Part shown: positions 58,017 to 64,000 of the stretch, piece after piece
How positions within the stretch are numbered: position 1 is the stretch's first letter
Layout: each line of letters opens with the position of its first letter
Assembly (NCBI RefSeq): GCF_016899725.1
Contig: NZ_JACLYU010000001.1
Location: 62,001-126,000 of the forward strand
DNA length: 64,000 bases
Direction: 5' to 3'
Origin: Bifidobacterium pullorum subsp. saeculare
Lineage (GTDB): Bacteria > Actinomycetota > Actinomycetes > Actinomycetales > Bifidobacteriaceae
Made by a program: the position numbers and the translations under genes
The notes under the pieces: model-generated
What the model was told of the DNA's origin: nothing
The model's input: the letters and a program-made list of their open reading frames with translations, nothing else
Database searches by the model: none

Positions 58017-58591
58017 CGGGCGGCAGGCCCGACCTGGTGGAGCGCAGGTTCCGGGCGTGCGCGCCGAACCGGCTGCATGTGGCCGGCATCACCTACGCGC
58101 GCATGGCCGGCGGCCGGTTCGCGTATGCGGCGTTCGTCACCGACGTGTACGCGCGTCGTATCGTCGGCTGGGCGTGCGCCGCGAGCATGAACACGGAGGA
58201 GCTGCCCCTGCGGGCGTTGGAACGGGCGGTCTCCTGGGCGTCGAGGCATGGCGGCACCCAGGGACTCGTGCGCCACGGCGGCCACGGCACCCAGTGCATC
58301 AGCACGGTGTGCACCACCAGGGTGATGGAGTACGGGATGCTCCCGTCCACCGGCACGGTCGGCGACTCGTGCGACAACGCCATGGCCGAATCCGTCGACG
58401 GCGCGTACAGGACCGAGCTCGTCTGGCGCAGCAGGCCCTTCCGCAGTCTGGACGGGCTGGAACTGGCCACGTTCCAATGGGTCTCGTGGTGGAACTCGGA
58501 GCGACTGCACGTTTCCTTGAGTTACAGGACACCGCAACAGGTCGAGAACGAGTACTATGAACACCAAGCGGCACAAGCCGCCTCGCTATAA
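58017..58591 (+). pseudogene. IS3-family transposase fragment, catalytic residues lost
   Basis: About 190 codons encode the integrase core of a second type of IS3 transposase, beginning [20 protein letters not shown] and ending near TPQQVENEYY. The first catalytic Asp is Gly ([10 protein letters not shown] instead of the usual VADITY), the second is also Gly (GGHGTQC instead of SDHGTQY), and only the Glu in DNAMAESVDG survives, with 35 residues between the last two positions. Several tyrosines are now cysteines. The 5' part, orfA and terminal repeats are absent. Confidence 0.8.
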
Positions 58592-58620
58592 GGGCGAAGC
58601 GACAATCAGGCCACTTCAGA

Positions 58621-59886
58621 ATGGGGGACGGGGGATACCACAAGGGAGTCAGCAACAACACCCTAGCATGGGAAGTCGGAAGCATCGGCCTCATTAATGC
58701 GATCAATAGTTCAACCGCAGCAGACGTCAGCAACAAGGCCCTGCGAGCCGCAGTCGAGCTAGCGGACCGGCAGGACGTTGCCAATGCGAAGCTCGAGCGA
58801 CAGGCGCGAGAGATCGCTAACCTCAAAATCATTGCGAGCAATGCGCTAAAAGCACAGAGCAAAACGCTTGAACTACAATCCAAAACTCTGGAAGAGCAGG
58901 CGGAGCAAACTAAACAGCAAGAGCGAATGCTTCAAAATCAAATACATGCAAACTACGCTAACTGGCTTTCCAATACGGAAGATGGTCGATTCTTTCGCCG
59001 GTACGAGAAGATTGCGCAAAATCAGATAACAAAAAATGTCGCCTATTCATCGCTGCTAATGCCTCTTCTGTCAGAAGACATTACGCAGGAAGAAAACCGT
59101 CGTATTGCTGAAGTTGAAAAGCAGTATGATCCTAGAATTGAAGAAGAGCAAAAGAGAATCGAAGTGGCTCAAAAAGCCGATAAGGATAGAGTGGAGAAAT
59201 ATAATAAAGAGCAAAGAGATAAATATAATAAGGCATTAGAGGAAGCAGAGCAAAAGAGAGAGTTAAAGAAAACGGAGAAAGATAGCTTGCCTAATAAGCC
59301 GCTGAGCCATCTTTCTATTATGGGCTTTCTTGTGGCAGCTCTCGCGGGGATATGGACTGTTCTATTCTTTGTTATCACCCGGATCATGGCATTGCTTGAT
59401 AGTCAGAGTGATTTCCGTTTTTTGGCAGAAGATACATTAAAGCCTGCTCTCATAGTTGCTATTGTGGGAATTATCGTATTTTTTGCTTTTGGCAATGATT
59501 CCGACAATAATTCTGACAATGATTTTGACAAGGATAAGACGACCGTCAAAGAACCTCTTTATACTCATCCTATGCCAGTCGACACTAGCTATTTACAGGA
59601 ACTGGAGAAATGTAAAAACGAGGAATGCGAAAGGAAGCGTCGTGATGTTGGCTATGTGGCTCCGTTAGCAACGGACTGGGCTTGTATTGAAGATATTAAT
59701 CAGTATATGAGCACCATTCAAACTGCAATCAATAAGCCGGAAGAAAACCTGCCGCGCATGGAAACACTCCCTTCCCTACAAACTATTGTCCCGTCTGTGG
59801 AGTGGATTCCTGAATGGGCGGAACGGACACACACAGAAGTGCAACAATTCGCAACAATCAAAGGCATCACTGTTCCAACCATTTAA
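58621..59886 (+). CDS. Hypothetical two-helix membrane protein with coiled coils
   Basis: I do not recognise this 421-residue protein. Residues about 40-105 and 155-220 are Gln/Glu/Lys-rich with likely coiled coil. Helices at about 232-252 and 274-290 could span the membrane, followed by an Asp/Asn-rich linker (293-305) and a C-terminal domain with three cysteines (CKNEEC and WACIED). Base composition is far more AT-rich than the window, indicating acquired DNA. No Shine-Dalgarno precedes the ATG, and the IS fragment abuts it, so the true start could be different or lost. Confidence 0.55.
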   Translation: MGDGGYHKGVSNNTLAWEVGSIGLINAINSSTAADVSNKALRAAVELADRQDVANAKLERQAREIANLKIIASNALKAQSKTLELQSKTLEEQAEQTKQQERMLQNQIHANYANWLSNTEDGRFFRRYEKIAQNQITKNVAYSSLLMPLLSEDITQEENRRIAEVEKQYDPRIEEEQKRIEVAQKADKDRVEKYNKEQRDKYNKALEEAEQKRELKKTEKDSLPNKPLSHLSIMGFLVAALAGIWTVLFFVITRIMALLDSQSDFRFLAEDTLKPALIVAIVGIIVFFAFGNDSDNNSDNDFDKDKTTVKEPLYTHPMPVDTSYLQELEKCKNEECERKRRDVGYVAPLATDWACIEDINQYMSTIQTAINKPEENLPRMETLPSLQTIVPSVEWIPEWAERTHTEVQQFATIKGITVPTI

Positions 59887-60434
59887 AGTTAGGCTCTATT
59901 AAACCAGTTTGACATTGTGGGCTTGACTTCCTCTCCCATCTGTAGCTGCACTGAAATTACAGATGGGAGATAGCGGACATAAGCTTGATTGACAACATCC
60001 GCCGCTAACTAGATGCTGGCATGATTCAGGACGGTCAGACGAAAGCGTCGAACATGTCCAGCTTCTCATGGATATTCAATCATTGAGATTGATATGGCAG
60101 TAGTGACTTTGGATGGTTCTATTATCATACCATTTCTGATTAAATATACACCAATAATTTGTCTTGCGTTTAAAAATGGTATATGAGCTTTTTGGCCCAG
60201 TTTGGATACAACTTTGGGATAGGTATTTCATTTGCATGCTGGGGCATATGCTGTATACATAGATGTATCAAACTCAGTTTTAAGTTAACTTGACGGGAAT
60301 ATGGAAATGTGTATATGCTGCCAAAAGATAATTTGAGTGAACGCGGGCGTTAGAACAGGGATGCAGCAGTTCATGTGTAAAGCGTGCGCAAGGTGTAAAG
60401 CCTGAGCATGTCGAGAGTCGTCAAGGCAACACAC
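59887..60434. other. AT-rich non-coding stretch
   Basis: About 550 bases of low GC without a credible gene. It holds a strong hairpin at 59933-59969 and, at the far end, the rpoZ promoter. Short pieces near 59960-60080 have the GC of the host and may be IS remnants, but no family is recognisable. Confidence 0.5.
59933..59969. terminator. Hairpin after the AT-rich hypothetical gene
   Basis: A perfect 12-bp stem (CTCCCATCTGTA and TACAGATGGGAG) with a 13-nt loop lies 46 bases past the stop codon. No T run follows, so it could be a terminator or part of a lost mobile element. Confidence 0.45.
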
Positions 60435-60440
60435 TATACT
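60435..60440 (+). promoter_or_regulatory. -10 element of rpoZ
   Basis: TATACT with TCGAGA 18 bases upstream is the likely rpoZ promoter, giving a leader of about 38 bases. Confidence 0.5.
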
Positions 60441-60483
60441 GTACACGGATTAGCAGTTTTCATGTTGTTGGGAGATGCACATC

Positions 60484-60768
60484 ATGGCATTTGGCACCGA
60501 GCCCCATCCGACCGGCCTTGCGAACCCGTCGATCGACGACCTGATGGAGCACGCCGACTCCAAGTACGCGCTGGCCATCTTCGCCGCCAAGCGCGCCCGT
60601 CAGATCAACTCCTACTTCACCCAGCTCAACGAGGGCCTGCTGCAGAACGTGGGCCCGCTGGTCGACTACCAGAACCAGGAGAAGCCGCTGTCCATCGCCT
60701 TCCGCGAGATCGACGCCGGCCTGCTGGAGGAGACCCTCGGCGAGGACGACCTGACCGAGGGCAACTGA
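60484..60768 (+). CDS. rpoZ: RNA polymerase omega subunit
   Basis: The 94-residue assembly subunit of RNA polymerase shows [20 protein letters not shown] and RARQINSYF, the conserved contact region for beta'. GGGAG at 60470-60474 lies 9 bases before ATG 60484, so I prefer this to ATG 60475, which abuts the site. The C-terminal [14 protein letters not shown] is acidic. It is separated from gmk by about 10 kb. Confidence 0.92.
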   Translation: MAFGTEPHPTGLANPSIDDLMEHADSKYALAIFAAKRARQINSYFTQLNEGLLQNVGPLVDYQNQEKPLSIAFREIDAGLLEETLGEDDLTEGN

Positions 60769-60853
60769 GCCCGACCGCCGGCGAACCGCCGCGCCCCTGT
60801 TGCCGATGGGCATGCGGGGGACTAGAACAGAGCGCAGGGGATACCAGGATGTG

Positions 60854-60893
60854 AAGGCCCGTGCCTGACCATGTGGGCAGGCACGGGCCTTTC
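60854..60893 (+). terminator. Terminator after rpoZ
   Basis: A perfect 14-bp stem (60854-60867 and 60878-60891) with a 10-nt loop, ending in TTTC, lies 85 bases past rpoZ. Confidence 0.75.
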
Positions 60894-61011
60894 GCATGAC
60901 GTCCGCCGCGCGGCCCGAGGCGGCCGCCGGCGGCAGCCCCGCCATAGAACCGAACACCGTATCATTGTGCCTCGCCTGGGCGCGGGGCGATAAGTCCGAA
61001 AGAGGGATGAT

Positions 61012-62235
61012 ATGAGCACCACAGAGCGCAGGCTGATCTCGGCCGAATCAGTGACCGAAGGCCACCCGGACAAGGTCTGCGACCAGATCTCCGACGCGAT
61101 CCTCGACGACCTGCTGGCCCAGGACCCGTCCTCGCACGTGGCCGTCGAGACCTCCGCCGCCACCGGCGTGTTCCTCGTCTTCGGCGAGGTGACCTCCAGC
61201 GGCTACGTGGACGTGCAGACCAAGGTGCGCGAGACGCTGCGCCGCATCGGCTACACCAGCTCCGAGGTGGGGCTGGACGCCGACTCCTGCGGCGTGATCG
61301 TGGCGATCACCGAGCAGAGCGCCGAGATCAACCAGGGCGTCTCCCGCCTGACGGGGGAGCGGGAGACCGCCGCCAGCCGCGAGGAACGCTACGAGGCGCA
61401 GGGCGCCGGCGACCAGGGCGTCATGTTCGGCTACGCCACCGATGAGACGGCGGCGTACATGCCGCTGCCGATCCATCTGGCGCACAAGCTGGCGTACCGC
61501 CTGGCCCAGGTGCGCAAAAGCGGCGAGGTGGCCCATCTGCGCCCGGACGGCAAGACCCAGGTGACCGTCGAATACGACGACGCCGGCCACCCCGTGCGCA
61601 TCGACACGGTGCTCATCTCCACCCAGCACGACCCCGAGGCCACGCAGGCCTGGCTCAAGGCCGAGCTCAAGGAGCACGTCATCGACCCGGTGCTCGACGA
61701 GGTGCTCGGCGACGCGGTGCGCCACGACGACTACCGTCAGCTGGTCAACCCGACCGGCTCCTTCGTGCTCGGCGGCCCGGCAGCGGACGCGGGCCTGACG
61801 GGCCGCAAGATCATCGTCGACACCTACGGCGGCGCCGCCCATCACGGCGGCGGCGCCTTCTCCGGCAAGGACCCGAGCAAGGTGGACCGTTCCGCCGCCT
61901 ACGCGACCCGCTGGGTGGCCAAGAACATCGTGGCCGCCGGCCTGGCGCACCGCGTGGAGGTGCAGGTCGCGTACGCGATCGGCGTGGCCGACCCGGTGAG
62001 CGTGAATGTGGAGACCTTCGGCACTGAGATCGGCGTCACGCGCGAACAGATCGCCGCCGCCGTGCGCCAGGTGTTCGACCTGCGCCCCGCCGCGATCATC
62101 GACGAGCTCGACCTCAAGCGCCCGATCTACGAGAAGACCGCCGCCTACGGCCACTTCGGCCGCGATGACGCCGACTTCCCGTGGGAACGCCTGGACAAGG
62201 TCGAGGCGCTCAAGGCCGCCGTCGCCGGTGCCTGA
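61012..62235 (+). CDS. metK: S-adenosylmethionine synthetase
   Basis: The 407-residue enzyme makes SAM from methionine and [23 protein letters not shown] holds the ATP and metal site, [12 protein letters not shown] the adenine loop and [19 protein letters not shown] the phosphate-binding segment. AGAGGGA lies 5 bases before the ATG. It is intact. No SAM riboswitch core was seen in the leader. Confidence 0.97.
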   Translation: MSTTERRLISAESVTEGHPDKVCDQISDAILDDLLAQDPSSHVAVETSAATGVFLVFGEVTSSGYVDVQTKVRETLRRIGYTSSEVGLDADSCGVIVAITEQSAEINQGVSRLTGERETAASREERYEAQGAGDQGVMFGYATDETAAYMPLPIHLAHKLAYRLAQVRKSGEVAHLRPDGKTQVTVEYDDAGHPVRIDTVLISTQHDPEATQAWLKAELKEHVIDPVLDEVLGDAVRHDDYRQLVNPTGSFVLGGPAADAGLTGRKIIVDTYGGAAHHGGGAFSGKDPSKVDRSAAYATRWVAKNIVAAGLAHRVEVQVAYAIGVADPVSVNVETFGTEIGVTREQIAAAVRQVFDLRPAAIIDELDLKRPIYEKTAAYGHFGRDDADFPWERLDKVEALKAAVAGA

Positions 62236-62268
62236 GCCACGGCGCCGGGCCCCGCGCGGACCGGCATG

Positions 62269-62305
62269 CGGACATGCCCCGGGACTCCTGCCCGGGGCAT
62301 GTCCG
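62269..62305 (+). terminator. Terminator after metK
   Basis: A perfect 15-bp stem (62269-62283 and 62291-62305) with a 7-nt loop. The next base begins the cfa -10 box, so the terminator and promoter abut. Confidence 0.75.
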
Positions 62306-62311
62306 TATAAT
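62306..62311 (+). promoter_or_regulatory. -10 element of cfa
   Basis: A perfect TATAAT lies 55 bases before the cfa ATG and directly follows the metK terminator stem. The -35 position falls in the terminator loop. Confidence 0.6.
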
Positions 62312-62366
62312 GGGACGCTGACATCGGGGATGAGACGCCCCGTCCGGCACAGCGAGGGGAAAGGCA

Positions 62367-63662
62367 ATGGCAGCAATGACCGTGGGCGACATGATCGCCC
62401 TGTTCCTGAAGGATGACGCGCCGATCCGCATCGACGCCTTCGACGGCTCGTCGTTCGGCCGCGAGGACGCGCCGCTGCATCTGACGGTCAACAATTCACG
62501 CGCCGTGTACTACATGGTGGACCATCCCGGCGAGCTCGGCCTCGCCCGCGCCTACCTGCAGGGCGACATCGGCTCTCCCGAGCTCGTGCCCGGCGACCCC
62601 TACGAGGTGTTCAAGAAGCTCACCGCGATCAAGGGCTACACGCGCAAGCCGAACCCGGCCGGCCTGGCCCGTGCGCTGGCCACGGTCGCCTCGCATGGCA
62701 TCCGCCATCCCGAACCGCCGAGCATCGAGGGCCCGGGCCGGCTGCGCCGCCTCACCGAGGGCCTGGTGCCACACTCCAAGGCCGGCGACGCCGCCACCGT
62801 CAGCTACCACTACGACCAGTCGAACGACTTCTACCGCCTGTTCCTGGGCCCCTCCATGACCTACACCTGCGCCGTGTTCGACTCCCCGGACGACACCCTC
62901 GAGCAGGCGCAGCAGCGCAAGCTCGACCTCGTGCTCGACAAGCTCAACCTCAAGCCCGGCGACCGGCTGCTCGACATCGGCTGCGGCTGGGGTTCCATGG
63001 AGATCGAGGCCGCCAAGCGCGGCATCCACGTGCTCGGCGTCACCCTGGCCGACGAGCAGGTGGCCTGGGGCCAGGAGTGGATCGAACGCGAAGGCCTGCA
63101 GGACCTGGCGGAGATCCGCCTCATGGACTACCGCGACGTGCCCGAGGGCGACTTCGATGGCATCTGCTCGCTGGGCATGATGGAGCATGTGGGCGTCAAG
63201 CACTACCCGGCCTACTTCCAGGAGATCTACGACAAGCTCAAGCCCGAGGGCATGCTGCTCAACCATCAGATCACGCGCACGAACTCCTACGTGGGCAAGT
63301 CCGCCGGTCCGTTCATCGACCGCTACATCTTCCCCGACGGCGAGCTCGCCTCCCCGGGCGAGATCGAGACGAAGATCCAGAACACCGGCTTCGAGGTCAT
63401 CCACGAGGAGAACCTGCGCCAGCACTACGCCCTGACCCTGCACCACTGGAACGCGAACCTGGCGGCCCACTGGCAGGAGGCCACGGACATGGTCGGCGAG
63501 CCCAAGGCCCGCCTGTGGGGCCTGTACATGGCCGGTTCGGCGCTCAACTTCGAACTCAACACCATCCAGATCCACCAGTACCTGTGCGTCAAGCCGCCGG
63601 AGGGCCACGGCGCCTCCTATCCGCTGCGCCCCTGGTGGACCACGGACCGCTCGGCCCGGTAG
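62367..63662 (+). CDS. cfa: Cyclopropane-fatty-acyl-phospholipid synthase
   Basis: The 431-residue SAM-dependent enzyme adds a methylene group across double bonds of membrane phospholipid chains, a stress response. It has an N-terminal lipid-binding domain, then YHYDQSNDFYRLFLGPSMTY, the SAM motif LLDIGCGWGSMEIEAA and SLGMMEHVGVKHYP. AGGGGAAAGG lies upstream; ATG 62376 is a second option. metK upstream makes its methyl donor, though their promoters are separate. Confidence 0.93.
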   Translation: MAAMTVGDMIALFLKDDAPIRIDAFDGSSFGREDAPLHLTVNNSRAVYYMVDHPGELGLARAYLQGDIGSPELVPGDPYEVFKKLTAIKGYTRKPNPAGLARALATVASHGIRHPEPPSIEGPGRLRRLTEGLVPHSKAGDAATVSYHYDQSNDFYRLFLGPSMTYTCAVFDSPDDTLEQAQQRKLDLVLDKLNLKPGDRLLDIGCGWGSMEIEAAKRGIHVLGVTLADEQVAWGQEWIEREGLQDLAEIRLMDYRDVPEGDFDGICSLGMMEHVGVKHYPAYFQEIYDKLKPEGMLLNHQITRTNSYVGKSAGPFIDRYIFPDGELASPGEIETKIQNTGFEVIHEENLRQHYALTLHHWNANLAAHWQEATDMVGEPKARLWGLYMAGSALNFELNTIQIHQYLCVKPPEGHGASYPLRPWWTTDRSAR

Positions 63663-63682
63663 GCGCACGCCCCGGGGCACAC

Positions 63683-63710
63683 GCGCACGGTAAAAAAATA
63701 CCGTGCGCGC
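63683..63710. terminator. Hairpin between cfa and priA
   Basis: CGCGCACGGTA and TACCGTGCGCG form a perfect 11-bp stem with an A6 loop, 21 bases past cfa. It lacks a T tract. Confidence 0.6.
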
Positions 63711-63720
63711 AAGCGTGCCG

Positions 63721-63726
63721 TACCCT
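63721..63726 (+). promoter_or_regulatory. -10 element of leaderless priA
   Basis: TACCCT lies 6 bases before the ATG at 63733, without a ribosome site. Confidence 0.4.
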
Positions 63727-63732
63727 TGAACC

Positions 63733-64000
63733 ATGAGCACGCATCTGGACGCCGAGCAGCCGGCGCTCGAGGGCCTCGCCCCCCGCAGGCGCCGCAAACG
63801 CGCGCCGGCCGAGCGCATCCCGGCGGAGCGCGACCCCATCGCGCGCGTCGTACTCGACGTGCAGACCACCCATCTGGGCCAGACCTTCGACTACCTCGTC
63901 GACGAGCGGCAATCCGCGGCCGCCGTGCCCGGCGCCTTCGTACGCGTCCGATTCGGCGGACGGCGCGTCAGCGGCGTCATCTGGGAGCGCGCCGCCACCA
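63733..64000 (+). CDS. priA: Primosomal protein N' (PriA), 5' part
   Basis: The window ends after 89 codons. The fragment has a basic linker (APRRRRKRAPAER) and then the PriA 3'-DNA-end-binding domain: RVVLDVQTTHLGQTFDYLV and GAFVRVRFGGRRVSGVIWER. PriA restarts stalled replication forks. The helicase domain lies beyond the window, and actinobacterial PriA often lacks intact helicase motifs, which cannot be judged here. Confidence 0.85.
   Translation, partial: MSTHLDAEQPALEGLAPRRRRKRAPAERIPAERDPIARVVLDVQTTHLGQTFDYLVDERQSAAAVPGAFVRVRFGGRRVSGVIWERAAT

Noticed and set aside
60894-61011. Possible SAM riboswitch upstream of metK
   Set aside because: No conserved core of SAM-I, SAM-II or SAM-IV RNA was seen, and the leader is too short after the rpoZ terminator.

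Overview
This is a GC-rich chromosomal window from an actinobacterium, most likely a Bifidobacterium. That call rests on high GC, the recognisable bifidobacterial-type EF-P, RpoZ, DnaG and IlvD proteins, the zwf-opcA-pgl block and many leaderless genes. It is an inference from protein recognition; no rRNA lies in the window. Most of the window is housekeeping DNA, broken by several accessory patches.

Layout. 1-9.6 kb: the end of a gluconate permease with a short 6-phosphogluconate dehydrogenase, an amino-acid permease, alr, dgt, dnaG and a nuclease-like hypothetical. 9.6-18.2 kb: a 2-aminoethylphosphonate (2-AEP) uptake and degradation cluster, with phnX, phnW, a binding lipoprotein, a fused permease, an ATPase and an RpiR-type regulator on the minus strand, plus a divergent anion permease. 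Three sites built on ACTACGTAG or GTAGTT tie the promoters together. phnW and the ATPase each carry a one-base frameshift at a G/C run. 18.2-20.2 kb: a LexA-boxed Y-family polymerase with a YolD-like small partner. 20.3-22.8 kb: a decayed patch with a lipoprotein and an MFS gene split by an IS3-type element whose imperfect terminal repeats are visible.

22.8-36 kb: purC, purL, the oxidative pentose phosphate genes zwf-opcA-pgl with convergent gnd, purT, a GT4 glycosyltransferase, threonine aldolase and tRNA-His. 36.3-43.4 kb: a BASS-family transporter, then a roughly 360-nt candidate non-coding RNA with its own promoter and terminator, three ATAACTGAAGA repeats and an anti-Shine-Dalgarno-like segment, then rpsL-rpsG-fusA-tuf and efp. 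43.5-50.5 kb: nusB-carA-carB-pyrF-gmk. 50.6-60.4 kb: a variable block with a GT2 glycosyltransferase, a frameshifted membrane glycosyltransferase, an orphan gene and a remnant of its paralogue, a HAD hydrolase, an aldo/keto reductase, ilvD, a catalytically dead IS3 fragment and an AT-rich gene for a two-helix membrane protein. 60.4-64 kb: rpoZ, metK, cfa and the start of priA.

At least ten genes have a -10-like hexamer ending 6-8 bases before the start codon, the arrangement expected for leaderless mRNAs. I used this to choose several starts. Three separate genes are broken by single-base changes at homopolymer-like G/C runs, so either recent decay, phase variation or sequencing error must be considered. 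Regions of more than 300 bases without a gene are described individually.
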